A DNA stretch of 64,000 nucleotides from Anthoceros angustus (GCA_010909165.1 VJWM01000254.1:1-64000), one strand, 5' to 3'; shown: positions 23,341 through 34,954, counted from the stretch's first letter. Notes: generated from the letters alone by a model not told the origin. Made by a program: numbers and translations.

Positions 23341-24287
23341 AGAATAACGGGAACGTTGAGCCCCAAAATAACGAAAAATTAACGAGAAAACGACAAGTGC
23401 CAAAACAATAGAAGAAGAAGAAGAAGAATTTTATTTAAGTCCACTAAGGACGGATTTCCGTCATGGGACTTGGTACTTAACAACTTGTACCATGGTTGCC
23501 TAAGCTACTTGCACCAAGGGCATCCATTCCCTTTAGGCACCCCATCTAAGTACCGATCCAAGCTCAGGATGCTTAATCACGGCGTTCTTATAAATGTGTG
23601 TCCATTTGGCCTAGGCCATTTGGACACACATAGGATAACCTCATGCCCCAAAACAATAGGATAACAACATGTCCCTAAACAATAGGATAACCACAAACCC
23701 CAAAAGAATAGGGAAACGACGAGCATTGGTAAAACGGCGAGTTGCTAAATAACGGGAAAACTACGAACCCCAAAGTCATGGAAAAACTACGAACCCCAAA
23801 ATAATGGAAAAGCGACAAGTGCCAAAACAATAGAAGAAGAAGAAGAATTTTATTTAAGTCCACTAAGGACGGATTTAGTCATGGGACTTGGTACTTAACA
23901 ACTTGTACCATGGTTGCCTAAGCTACTTGCACCAAGGGCATCCATTCCTTTAGGCACCCATCTAAGTACCGATCCAAGCTCGGGATGCTTAATCACGGCG
24001 TTCTTATAAATGTGTGTCCATTTGGCCTAGGCCATTTGGACACACATAGGATAACCTCATGCCCCAAAACAATAGGATAACAACATGTCCCTAAACAATA
24101 GGATAACCACAAACCCCAAAAGAATAGGGAAACGACGAGCATTGGTAAAACGGCGAGTTGCTAAATAACGGGAAAACTACGAACCCCAAAGTCATGGAAA
24201 AACTACGAACCCCAAAATAATGGAAAAAGAAAACGATGACCCCAGGGAAAAATGCGAGTCACATAATAATCGGAAAACTATGAGTCC
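23341..24287. repeat. 26-bp-unit degenerate array with a 422-bp tandem duplication
   Basis: Units of the form CCCCAAAATAACGGGAAA.CG(A/G)CGAG repeat irregularly. A 422-bp stretch starting at 23391 repeats from 23813 almost exactly. The copies differ by homopolymer length and by CTCAGG against CTCGGG. Each duplicate carries a hairpin segment (GACGGA-TT-TCCGTC inside AAGTCC...GGACTT; the inner stem is lost in the second copy). No coding role is seen. Confidence 0.85.
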
Positions 24288-24296
24288 TAAAATAAT
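24288..24296. repeat. Target-site duplication (9 bp), left
   Basis: TAAAATAAT precedes the TIR element. The identical nine bases follow it at 24826-24834. The motif resembles the host array unit, but the exact match at both borders supports a target duplication. Confidence 0.85.
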
Positions 24297-24825
24297 GGCT
24301 AGGCCTAAATATCGGTTCGCGGTACGGCTGGCGAACATGCCATGCCATGAGCATGGCCTTCCTCTCCCTGCCCCTCTCTCTCGTATCCGGCAACCCAGCG
24401 GCCGACCCACCGAGTGGGAACTAATTCAAGTTCCGTCGTCACGAATCAGTAGCTACACTCAGCACGATACAAAGTCGAACTTCGTCAAGACGCATTGAAA
24501 GAAAATTTCCCTCCACCAGCCTCAGGCGCAAAATGACAATGCGCTACAACCTCATCCATCACGGGCACGATCAATATCGTGCATCCTCCCGACCGGTCTT
24601 TCAACTCTTACGCGTGCCTTGAGCAGAGCTCTCTCCGCTCTCGTTCTCAAGCGAGCGAAGGCGGCGATTATGAGCGGCGGAACTTGAATTAATTTCCCAT
24701 TGCTCCCGGTGGCTCGGTCACGGGTTGGCATAGATAAGAGAGAGAGGAGTAGGGAGAGGAAGGCCATGCTCATGGCATGGGGTTCGCCAGGCCGTACCCT
24801 GGCGAACCGATATTTAGGCATAGCC
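24297..24825. mobile_element. Non-autonomous Mutator-like TIR element (529 bp)
   Basis: Long terminal inverted repeats start GGCTAGGCCTAAATATCGG on the left and the inverse of GGCTATGCCTAAATATCGG on the right. They continue for well over 100 bp through CCATGCCATGAGCATGGCC and the ACTAATTCAAGTTCCG / TTAATTCAAGTTCCG region. A perfect 9-bp target duplication flanks it. Long TIRs plus a 9-bp duplication are the hallmarks of Mutator-like elements. There is no transposase, so it must be mobilised in trans. It is inserted in the 26-bp array. Confidence 0.87.
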
Positions 24826-24834
24826 TAAAATAAT

Positions 24835-25250
24835 AAGAAACTGGCCATCCCTAGAACAACGGGAAACGGCGAGCTCTAGAACAAAAGAAAACCGACGAGC
24901 TCTAGAGTAAGAAAAACTGACCAGCTCTATCCTAAGAGAAGACCGGCGAGCCCCAGAATAATGGTAAATCAGCGAGCCCCAAAATAATGGGAAATGAGCG
25001 AGCCCAAAATAACGGGAGATCGACGAGCCCCAGAATAACGGGAAATCGACGAGCCCCAAAATAACGGGAAATCAGCAAGCCCAGAATAACGGAGATCGAG
25101 CCCCAAAATAATGGAAATCGTGAGCCCCGAATAACGAAATCGAGCCCCAAAATAGCAGAAATCAGCAAGCCGAATAACGGAGATCGTGAGCCCCAAAATA
25201 ATGGGAAATCGGCGAGCCCCAGAATAATGGGAAATCAGCGAGCCCCAGTT
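24835..25250. repeat. 26-bp tandem array, forward part
   Basis: About a dozen consecutive units fit AAYGGGAAATCRGCGAGCCCCARAAT, period 26. Several units are shortened, typically where GCCCCAGAAT becomes GCCCCGAAT. Open frames through it are by-products of the periodicity. Confidence 0.9.
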
Positions 25251-25565
25251 TGGAGTTTTCCTGTTATTCAGCAACTCACCGTTTTACCAATGGTCATCGT
25301 TTCCCTATTCTTTTGGAGCTTGTGGTTATCCTATTGTTTTGGGACTTGTGGTTATCCTATTGTTTTGGGGCATGTGGTTATCCTATTGTTTTGGGGCATG
25401 TGGTTATCCTATTGTTTTGGGGCATGTGGTTATCCTATTGTTTTGGCACTTGTCGTTTTCTCGTTAATTTGGTGCTCGTCGTTTTTCCCATATTTTTGGG
25501 CTCATCGTTTTCCGGTTAATTTGAGGCTCGTCATTTTTCAGTTATTTTGGGGCTCAACCCTAGCG
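25251..25565. repeat. Inverted part of the same array
   Basis: This is the reverse complement of the array family (for example TTATTTTGGGGCTCGTCG-type units). Its first 190 bp match the inverse of 23640-23765 closely. The array therefore forms a large imperfect inverted repeat about its turning point at 25250. Confidence 0.87.
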
Positions 25566-25625
25566 CAAACTAGTGGCGCTCACAAGACTTTGCAACACTA
25601 CAAGATATTCTCAAACTTGTCTCAA

Positions 25626-25855
25626 TATTCATGAAAATGGTGCATCATGATGTCTTTATATAGGTTTTCGTAATCAAATAAAAAGTGATCAGCATGAAGT
25701 AGAAGAGAGAAAGTGACAATGCCCAAAACTATGTCTCAATATTCATGAAAATGGTGCATCATGATGTCTTTATATAGGTTGTCGTAATCAAATAAAAAGT
25801 GATCAGCATGAAGTAGAAGAGAGAAAGTGACAATGCCCAAAACTATTAATTTAAG
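25626..25855. repeat. Tandem duplication of about 112 bp
   Basis: Two nearly identical head-to-tail units share TCATGAAAATGGTGCATCAT and GTGATCAGCATGAAGTAGAA. One visible difference is GTTTTCG against GTTGTCG. No coding content. Confidence 0.88.
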
Positions 25856-25965
25856 ATCAATGAGGTTTCATCCCATTTGATTGACAAACGACATATCCTA
25901 TATTTAAATTGTGATATTACAAGAGGAAGTACAAAACAAAATAAGCTTGATATGTATCTGTTTTT

Positions 25966-26995
25966 TATTCTAGTCCATTATAAACTATTTACTAGATATG
26001 CATATGTACAATGAGACATATTGAGGACCTCCCTTTGCTGGAGGATGCTCAGGTGGCCTTTGGAATCCTTTCCTTCTGTTTCGCTAGGCGCCCTGGGTAC
26101 CTCATCCGTCTGTTGCCTCGTCTCGGTCCTTTTGTCCGGCTCGGGGTTTGATCTGAAGATTATGGATACTCTTGGGGACATCTTGGGCTCGGGGCTTTTG
26201 AGTGCCACAGGGGCGACTGGCCCAGCAAGCATCCACTGCAATTTGGGCGTGGGGCTCTCATCGGAGGTCTCTTCCCCGGCGGCTTTCTTGGGGAGTTGGG
26301 CCCTCTGCCTGCCTTGGCTTCCGTTTCATCCTCCATGACAAGCCCTTTCTCGAGGATCTCGTATCAAGTGTGGAGGAGGAACCTTCTCTCTCCAGTCGTC
26401 CTTGAGGCAGGCGAGACATGTTATCGGCGGATGCTCGGAAGGACTTCCCTCCTTTCTCTACATTTATCACTGATGGCTTTAGGGGATTGCAGGCATCTCT
26501 ACTCGAGAAGCAGCTCGGCCAGGCTTTTAAGTCATCCTCCGGGACCCCTCCATCTCCAGTCCACTAGGCGGCTCGCTCTTGTTGCAGGAAGGAGGCGGTG
26601 CCAGCTCTTGGCCCGCCCATGCATACGGGATTTCACATCGCACCAACCACCTTCACTCTGCGATGCGATTCCGTCTCGGCCTACTCCGGCTGTGGCTTCT
26701 TCGCTCCTCACTTGTGAGTGCGGCTCTGCCCTTAGCGTCTCGGTGTCCACCTTGCTCGTTGTCCCCAGTCATCGCATTGCCACTCACGATGCCATCCGTG
26801 GCGTCATGTTTGCCATTGCTCGCGAAAGTGGCTATATGGCTGGAGGCGGGAGTATACTCTTCTTCTGGTCGTTCAATCGAGGCGGACTTATACCTTGTCG
26901 TGGCGACGGTTGTGGTGGCGGATGTAGTGGTTCTGACCACGCGTGGCGCCACCTCCGCCCAGTCATCCTGCCGTCAGTGGGCTGCCGTCTGGCTC
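25966..26995. other. GC-rich segment with uninterrupted but unsupported frames
   Basis: Both strands are open for long stretches, as expected of GC-rich sequence. It runs directly into a transposon tail related to one at 49.6-50.5 kb, so it is probably the coding interior of a degraded transposon. No domain is recognised. Confidence 0.45.
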
Positions 26996-27417
26996 TCAAG
27001 GTCCATAAGTATAGCGAGGATGCAAGCGGGCCACCTCTTTATCCGCTTGCTCTAAAGCGTATGGGGCAATGGTGAGGACTTTGACAAATTCATCAAGTCT
27101 TGTGCCAAAGCTTACCATCTTGTGAGCATAGTCTTGTCCCCTCTCGTACTTCACATACTTCCGGCGGGTTTCTATTGCTCTTCAGCGCTCTCAGCGATTC
27201 TCCATAAGGCGGCGGTGGGTGATGCCTTTTCCTCTTCCTCCGTGGTTTGCGGGCCGTTTATTCTACACGCATATGACATTGTGGGTGCGATTGGTCACTT
27301 TAGGTAGGAAGCTCAGTTGCTCCTCTTCACTCCGACCCCCGGGTCCCCATTTGTTGTCCCCTCCTAGATGGTCTCTTTCCATCGTTCTTTCACCTCAATA
27401 AATCATCTTTTTTTTTT
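26996..27417 (+). mobile_element. Tail of an unclassified retroelement, plus orientation
   Basis: It matches 49.6-50.5 kb in inverse orientation: CAAGCGGGCCACCTCTTTAT, then GGACTTTGACAAATT, then CATATGACATTGTGGGTGCGA, then GTTGCTCCTCTTCAC, then a decayed hairpin, CAATAAA and a T-run at 27406-27417. The ordered match of several blocks shows a dispersed family. The polyadenylation-like AATAAA near the end suggests an RNA-copied element. Coding capacity is lost. Confidence 0.7.
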
Positions 27418-27469
27418 TTAACAATGAGAGGGCGAGATGCGTAGAATGATTTCATGTGTGGGAGATTAG

Positions 27470-27745
27470 CATGTCACGAGATAACGGGGAAATGACGAAC
27501 TCAAGAATAATGAAAAATGGTAAACCCCAAAATAACTATAAAACGGTGTGCCCTAAAATAACTAAAAACTGGCGAGCCCTAGAATAGTGGAAACCGGCGG
27601 GCCCTAAAATAACGGGAAACTAACTCAGGATAATGCGCAACCGAAGAGCCCTAGAATAATTGGAGCCAACCTTTGAAGATTTTTCTAAGAATAACGAGAA
27701 GTCAGCGAGCCCCATAACGATGAGATTGACCCTTGCTGATTTTTC
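27470..27745. repeat. Detached fragment of the 26-bp array
   Basis: Degenerate units such as CCCTAAAATAACGGGAAACT and AAACTGGCGAGCCCTAGAAT recur here, 2 kb away from the main array. This suggests the array was split by the insertion at 25.97-27.42 kb. Confidence 0.75.
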
Positions 27746-28330
27746 TTGTTAGCCAAACAGGAAAAGTAAAATGAGCAAGTAAGACCGCTCCTAGTATCTC
27801 TCTTGAAATTGAATTAAATTCAATTGGAAACGGTATTATAGCGTATACATTTAACATTAGTAGGGGTAACTATGAAGAATTTATTTTTCTACCATCCGAA
27901 AAATGAATAAATATATTATTTATAGAAATTTATGTTAAATAAATTGAATAATAATCTACTAGACCGTATATTAAATTTTATGAATAAAATGCTACTTCCC
28001 TCTATTGTACCTTCAATCCTAAGTTTCAATTTCAATTCTAAAGATCTTGTTGGATCATGAACTCAAATAAAAACCATGGTGAGTTTCAATTCCGAAGATC
28101 ATGTTGGATTCTGTTGCTTCAAGTTAATCCAATCTGAATTCCAATTTTGGAGATCTTGTTTAGGGTTTAAGAATAAGGTCCCTAAGGATTCCAATTCTGA
28201 TGTCTTGTTAGATTGAAAACCGAAATGAAACAGCTATAAGTATCATTTTTAGCAGGTCTCAAATTTTGTTAGATCAAAAGCTCAATCGAAAAACTCTAAG
28301 TAGATCAAAAGCTTAAATGAAACCACTCTA
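27746..28330. other. AT-rich spacer
   Basis: Contains loosely repeated phrases (TTCCAATTCTGATGTCTTG, GATCTTGTT) but no gene, RNA or element that I can support. Confidence 0.5.
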
Positions 28331-28479
28331 AGAGTAAGGAGACATGCAACCTTGTGCTACTTTGAGGCCTAATGTTGGTGTGTTGTGATGTTGTTGCTTC
28401 TAACTGTGTGTCTGCCCCAAAGGTGTTGACTGCAAGTCATCCTACGCAAGGATAGCTGCCCTAGAGGTGTTGACTAGGG

Positions 28480-28640
28480 GTCATGTCGTGGAAAGATAGC
28501 AGGCTACTGGGAGGTCTAGTGGGCTACTTGGAGATATAGTGGGTCTAAGTGGAGGTCTAGTGGGCTACTTGGAGGTCTAGAGGTCTAGTGTCTTGTGGTG
28601 TTTTTCCTTCTAATTGCGGGCTACTTGGAAGTCTAGTGTT
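28480..28640. repeat. Short irregular repeats
   Basis: Phrases such as GGCTACTTGGAGGTCTAGTG and GGAGGTCTAG recur several times without a strict period. Confidence 0.65.
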
Positions 28641-28837
28641 GTGTCTTGTGGTGTTGTTTGCTTGTGGTGTTTTTGCTTCTAACTACGGGTTACTTATTGC
28701 TTCTCCCTGCGTGCCTGCCCCACCTCCCCATTCAGCAGGTCTCTAAAATTCGTTTGCAACAGCCCTAAAATTCATTTTTAACAAGTCTTTAAGTAAAATA
28801 AACAGTAAAAGTAAACCCTCGAGGCCTACCCACGACC

Positions 28838-28955
28838 ACCCAAACAGGAACAGGAGACCCAAACACGAACAGGAGAAGACTACCCAAACACGAACAGGAA
28901 AAGACTACTCAAACACGAACAGGCGAAAACAATCCACGACTACCCAAACACGACA
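28838..28955. repeat. Minisatellite of about 24 bp, four to five units
   Basis: Units of ACCCAAACACGAACAGGAGA with small changes repeat head to tail. Confidence 0.8.
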
Positions 28956-29056
28956 GTAAGGGGTGTATGCAGTACCCCAGAAGGAGAAGGGAAGGGGTCT
29001 ATGCAGACCCACTTATACACTAGGCAGGTTTCACTCACTCTACAGAATCATCCACC

Positions 29057-29136
29057 GAGAGAGCATTCCTGGTGGCGTGTATCCGACTTCGTGCCACGAG
29101 AGCATTCCTGGTGGCGTGTATCCGACTTCGTGTGGC
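29057..29136. repeat. Tandem duplication of about 39 bp
   Basis: CGAGAGAGCATTCCTGGTGG through GTATCCGACTTCGTG occurs twice in direct succession. Confidence 0.85.
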
Positions 29137-29773
29137 ACGGAATAGCTGAGAGCCCTTGAATGCAACATGTGCGACTCAAATCACACCTACATTACAAACA
29201 GAATGTGAACATCCACCTGTCACACAGGCTGCGCTACAACAAAAGATGCACGAGACACGCGGCACATCGACACCTTCCCACCTGCCAAACTGCGTAAACT
29301 ACAAGTTCTATCTTATGACAGTCAAGATTCACAGTAGCTGTTCAGAAAACATGCATTAACCAGCACCGCTACCACCATGCTACGAGAAATACAAGGATAT
29401 ATCCAATGCAAGAATTTTTTTATATACATCCACTGTAGTAGATCATAGATCCTAGCTAGTAGCAAATCAGTGACAAAGTCCTTACACAGTGCCTGAACAA
29501 CCACCTGCAATCCGCCTAGCAATTTTGCATTGCAGGTTTCCGTAACCTAGTCTCATCCTCTATGTCACACTCGTGGGACAGCAGCAGGATAGCAAGATGG
29601 CGATAAGCTCCGGACAATATACCACGCAAGCGGTGGAACTGCACAGACAATGCCGAGAGTGCTCCCACACCCAGCACTCAGTTGCCTTCCTGCATTGAAA
29701 TTTGCATATCCCCAGCTACAACTACGCCACTCGATAACCTGGCTCAGAAACGGACCAACTTGATTGGGGGCCC
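29137..29773. other. 3' flank of the Tubby-like gene
   Basis: No coding signal. It likely contains the 3' untranslated region of the minus-strand Tubby-like gene ending at 29774. Confidence 0.5.
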
Positions 29774-31622
29774 TTATTCACAGGCTAGCTTTGTGTCAAA
29801 GCTACTCAGACATATGGCAAATGCTTGAAATGCTGAAAGCGGGTAGCGATAATCCATGGTGAACATATCCTTCCCAATTTTGCCAAACTGTAGCAACACC
29901 TTGTCATGGTCACTTTGGGAGACAGTTTGCGCAGGCTCCGTGGCTGCCACCAGCTGAAAGTTCTTCACAGAAGCAACTGTAACTCGTCCACGGAAATTTA
30001 AGCACCAGCACTGGAGCTGTTCATGCCACCTAGGAGCCTTATTCTTCAACACCAGAGGTCCATCCTTGCTGGGACCTGCAGGCATACACTCGTCAACAGC
30101 ACTGCAATCAGCCACAGCTGACTTATTCTTTGGAGACGACAATGTAGGTAGAGGCTCATCCACAGCAGGGGTAAACTCCGTAGGAGTGGGTGCACTTCCT
30201 CCTGATTCCATAGCGGAACATGGTATAGTATGCAGGGTACATTGCATACGCCTGGGCCCACGAGTCCCAAGAACATTTAACTCGTACGAAATATGAGCCA
30301 CGTTGTAACTTCCAGCCGGAACTCGAGGTGCAACTCTTTTAGACCCAATGCGTCGAACTCCACGATTTGCTGAGGCAATAGCTCCACTATGAGGAGGCTG
30401 GCTATCATAAATCGTAAATTTGGTGCCTAGGAAGTTTGACCTGCCATGCCACTGTCATCAGCTCTAGTCTTCCAAGCATTCACTGCACCACATCAACTAA
30501 CTCAGGGTAGCTCACAAAAAACACAATAGTTGGCAAGGAACACATGAGGAGGCCTCACCTCAGTTTACCAACATAAGTATTGCTTCCTCGTGACATGTCG
30601 TCCGCATCAAGTGAGATTATGTAGTCGGTGCTGGTAGCCCTCCTCACCTTGCGTGCCGCCAAGAGAAACTTCCCAGAATCCAGCAGAGCTAGTTGATGGA
30701 AAGAATATGCACAGTGAGTGGCGTGGTCATGACAAGGTAACGAAAAACTGAGAAACAGACTGCTGCGCTGTCCAGAGATTCCGCAGTCAAGAAGGAATCC
30801 AAGTTGTGTTTTTCCCACAACAGATTGGAAATCAAATAAAGGACCTCCTCGGGAGATGAAACAAAATGGTGAATTTCAGGAGAACTAGCTACGACTCGGC
30901 AAAACAAGGACCAGAACCAGACCAGCAGTTAGAGATAACTCACTAGGTGGCAAGCCCAGATACAGGTGATAAGTTGATGTGGTCCTGTCCCGTCGTATGA
31001 AGCACTGCACAGACTCTTTCCGAGGTCCAGGCTGCAGAAAACCATCCCCAAACGGCATCAGGGGAGCGTTGGCGGGAGAACGGTATGCACAACCAAAGTT
31101 CTAGAGACCCCCAAAACCAGCTTGCCGCACAACAAAAACATGCTTTCACGAGTGCGAAAAAAGTGCACAAGTGCAACCTCCACTGACGGCAAAGCGCCGC
31201 GCCACACAAACAATAGCCCCACTCACTTGCTTCAGAGATATAGGGAACGTCAATTTCCCAGACTGCTCCGGAGTCTTGACAAGCTCCTTGGTGATCTCCC
31301 GCCAGCTGCTGCAGACGGCGGCACATGCCACGACATGCTTCCTGCAGGGCCACGTGCCCTCGCTCAACTCCACCCGCTGAATGACATCCCTAAGCAGCTC
31401 CGGCGGCATGTTCGCCCAGCAGCTCTGTTGCGGCGGCCTCATGTCATACTTCACCGAACTGCTATCGTCCAGCACCACGCTACACGACCGAGCCCTGCTG
31501 TGGCCAGAAAGCGCTTTCACGTCGAAGCTCCGCCTCGACATGCTCCCTATTCCCCCCTTAATCTCCTGAAACTCCCGGATAAGGCTCTTGAGCGGAGTCA
31601 TGGACACCTTTTGGTTCGACAT
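29774..31622 (-). CDS. Tubby-like F-box protein
   Basis: Four exons (31622-31227, 31031-30944, 30688-30559, 30440-29774), all GT-AG and in phase, give 426 residues, the usual size for plant TULPs. The N-terminus holds the F-box (about residues 40-95: [37 protein letters not shown]). The rest is the tubby domain: [52 protein letters not shown], and the diagnostic end [15 protein letters not shown]. The start chosen is [18 protein letters not shown], since TULPs begin just before this segment. F-box plus tubby implies an SCF substrate adaptor held at membranes through phosphoinositide binding. The region upstream is strongly GC-rich. Confidence 0.96.
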
Positions 31623-32770
31623 TATTTGGAATTCCACCCGACCCCTGCTAAACGCGCGCCATCCTCCCCCAACCCCAAACCCCAACTCCTACTCCCCGTT
31701 CCGTTCACGTTCCGTTCCTGCCGCACCACACCAAGACCCTACCCCTCACCCAGCCGCCACCCCGCTCCCTCCCGCCCGGCTCCATCCCCCGCCCAGTCAA
31801 ACCAAACCCGGCCCCGCCTCCGCGGCCCCTCCTAGGCCATGCTCCGCTGCATCATGCAACACAAAACCACACAACCGCGACCTTTGAGCAAGAACAAGCA
31901 CCCTAGCTCCTCCTCACACTCCTCCCGCCCGGAATGCACCAGATCCAGGCGGCTCCCACGCCCGAGCTCAGGCGCCTCCTACCGCATCAAAAACCTCACA
32001 ACGCAGCAGCGCCGGCACGGGCAGCGGCAACCTCACCTCGCGCAATGCGGCCGCCACAGCGCCGAGCTCTCCGTGCGATTGCAAGCCCTAGGCTAGGCCG
32101 GCCCCAGCTCTCCCGCACCTTCCGCGCAGCTTCCCCGGCAGACGGGGGGCGCATTCGGCGGCTCCTCTGCTGCAGCAACTCGTGCAGCTGGTGCTGGTAC
32201 TGCGGGTGCTGCGCTCTGCTCCCGGCGCGGGCTCGTCCCGATGCTCGCGGGCTCGCTGGGCTGGGCTTGTTCGGGGTTCGGGGCACTGCTGGCCTTGGCC
32301 TGCCTGCGGCCGTCGTCGTCCTCGGTGTCCTCTCCGCTCCTCTCCTCTCCTCTCTCCCCTTCCCGTCCCGGGCCTGCCTCTGCGGAGCGACAGGGCTACA
32401 CGCGGCCCCGCACGCGCGTCTGGCACCGCGGGCCAGGCGCCCGGCTAGGCCTGCTGCTCGCCCCCGCGTGCTGCTGCGTGGAAAGCCTCGTGGTCTCTGC
32501 ACGCTGCCCCTTAACCCGTGGTGGAGTCGAGTTACCTCCAGTTGGCACCGCTCCCCGTAAACGCACTACCCGATGCCTTTTCTCCTACAGGGGAAGGGGA
32601 AGAGGATGGGATCCCCTCCAAGGTCCAGGATGAGGAGATATTTCGCTTTGGATTGGTATATGCCCACGCCTCGGGCTCATCCCGCTTCTTCCTCCTCGCC
32701 CGCGTTTACGTACTAGGGGGCCTGTTCCACTATTTCGTGTTAGCTACTCTAACTTGCACTGATTAAATCA
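31623..32770. other. GC-rich 5' region of the Tubby-like gene
   Basis: Very GC-rich and Pro/Ala/Arg-coding in every frame, on both strands. The frames are a composition effect. It is likely the promoter and 5' untranslated region of the Tubby-like gene. Confidence 0.55.
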
Positions 32771-32879
32771 ACCATCTACGGTGTTTCCAAGCTACATACC
32801 ACCCCTGGCTACATGTTCTAGTGGGGAAGAGTGAAGAGTATGTGAATTCATAATTGCGTGTGAATTCTTGCCTGTGCCG

Positions 32880-33028
32880 GTGTCACCTTTTGGTTGCTGG
32901 TCTTACTTTGGCACCTCTTTCCTCCATCCTTATGCTGGTATGGGATGCCTTCATGACATTTGGTTGCTGGTCTTACTTTGGCACCTCTTTCCTCCATCCT
33001 TATGCTGGTATGGGATGCCTTCATGACA
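32880..33028. repeat. Tandem duplication of about 71 bp
   Basis: TTTGGTTGCTGGTCTTACTT through GGGATGCCTTCATGACA occurs twice head to tail without visible change. Confidence 0.9.
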
Positions 33029-33248
33029 AGCTTTGGACTGGAATTTCGTAGTTTGTATAAAATCTTGGTAAAATATGGCATATGAGCCTTGGCCCAAGGA
33101 ATCGCAAATGTGTGGTGGTGTAGAATCTTGAAGGATTTGTAAGGGCTAGGCTAGCTCTTGTAGCTTAGTGGTCACTGTGTATGATAGTGTGAGAGTGGTG
33201 TGTGTGGGAGGTTTGCCTTAGAATGTAAGTGCTGGGACTGAAGGATAT

Positions 33249-33348
33249 TGATGCTCATACTATATAAAGTATTTCAAGGAGATCCTCTGTAAGTTTGTTG
33301 ATGCTCATACTATGTAAAGTATTTCAAGGAGATCCTCTATAAGTTACG
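33249..33348. repeat. Tandem duplication of about 50 bp
   Basis: TTGATGCTCATACTAT(A/G)TAAAGTATTTCAAGGAGATCC is written here as a pattern of two units separated by TGTAAGTTTG. The copies differ at single bases. Confidence 0.85.
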
Positions 33349-34950
33349 AGAGTTCTTGGAGATGTCTTATGAAAGCTTGTTATGTGAGATTGCCTAGTTG
33401 GTTGGGCTTAACATGTATCTTAGTATAAGCTTGAGTACAATAAGATTGAGTTTACAAACCTTGTTTATCAAGACAAGCAAATTTAAGTGTTATATAAGAG
33501 AGAAGAGTAGACGTTATTAATAGGCAAGATGGGGAATCCCATCTACCCCTGAAGACCGAGGAGGAACAACCCAAAAAGGGCTAATAGTAAAAGGGGAAGT
33601 CCTAGTCCCCTCGAATGCCTTTCCCCATAAGTGTTATATTGTTAGATGGGGATTTGGCCTCAAAAGTGTTCTTCTATGAGACATGACGTTTTAAAAACTT
33701 TTCTACATTATAGCTACCAAGCACAGGGCTTACATATTTAGATGGGGATGATGACTGTGAGATTATGATTGTGAGAAATATTATCATTGCTTTGTGTTCA
33801 TATATCAGCCATCCCTACCTTGTTTTTTTCTTTATGTATCTTATGATATCATTATGGATAATTAAGGAGTGGAAGAATAAAATAAATAAGCAAAAGTCCA
33901 TGCCAAATAAAAACAGGAAAAAGTGTAAAATATGTACGGAACTTGGAACTAGGTGTGTCCAGAATGCATAGGCTATCAGGAATGAATGGTTATCAAGTGC
34001 TAGAGATTGAATACAAGGCGAATAAGACCCAGTCATGTTCTCGTATCCAATTTGATGGACACAAGTGTTTGGACTGGTTCCACACATCGAAACAGGCATC
34101 AAAGCCCATGGATTGGGTTGTTGTTCGGATGTGGTTGGTTGGGTAGGGGCGTCGGAGGGTGACTTGACACGACGGGATCGTGTCCATTTTATGTAGTATT
34201 AAATTGCGAATCTGATGTCAGGGTTGCAGGCCGTCTCCCAGTCGCCAAGCCGGTTATCGACTCGACTCCGCACCAACACGCGTGACGACTGTGACTGTCC
34301 TCTGCCGCGCACTAACACTTTGTTTGTACCACAGTACACTTTCTTTCTGCGAATGCATTCCTCCCCCTTTTTTTATTTTTGAATCTCGTACGTCGTTTCC
34401 CAGCCACCCCACGCGGTCCTGCTGCTTCCATTCCCTCCACTGGTGCAGCTGTGATTGCTGCTCCTCTCTGCACTCGCGCTGCTCCGGCGGAGGGGTTTGC
34501 TGGAACGCTTCCGATCTGCTGCCGTTTACGCTCAGCTTGGCCCCAGACGCAGCCTGCTCAGCTTGTCGTGGCCTGTGTCTTGTGGAGTGTTGCGGACATC
34601 CTGCTTGATCAGAGGTCGGAAGAGCTGGCCGCGCTGCCGGAGGACGTCGCGGCGTGAAGCTTGGAGGTGGCGGCTGCTGTCGGAAGGGAGATCTGCTTGG
34701 AGATGCGGTCGTCGCTTCTGCCAAGACCAGGATCTGGTTTTCCACGATTCACTGGCAGGTGACGGTATCTCGCTTCTGTCCGTACGTCGTGCTTGCGAGT
34801 GAAGTAGCAGGAGTGTGACGGAGAGGCGTCAGTGGAGGGGATGTTCATCTGGAGACGAGTGTGGGAGCAAGAGCTTCGGTGATTGTTTGGATCGGTGAAC
34901 TGGATGGTTACTTGGGAGCGGGAGTTGCTCCTGGACTGTCGATCCGACAT
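33349..34950. other. Intergenic region between the Tubby-like and carboxypeptidase genes
   Basis: AT-rich up to 34.2 kb, then GC-richer. Around 33530-33545 is a GATGGG-GAAT-CCCATC hairpin resembling those in the repeat tails at 49.6 and 50.5 kb. Frames at 34254-34956 lack any recognisable domain and overlap on both strands. Confidence 0.5.
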
Positions 34951-34954
34951 TTCC

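Noticed and set aside
23341-24287. CRISPR-like array
   Set aside because: Eukaryotic sequence; units are adjacent and degenerate, with no constant repeat and unique spacer pattern.
24969-25634. Phe/Leu/Tyr-rich 'membrane protein' frames with repeated LFWG text
   Set aside because: They are translations of the 26-bp array in both orientations, not genes.
26296-27075. Open frame of 259 codons on the plus strand
   Set aside because: Several frames on both strands are open in this GC-rich stretch, no domain is visible, and it runs into a transposon tail.
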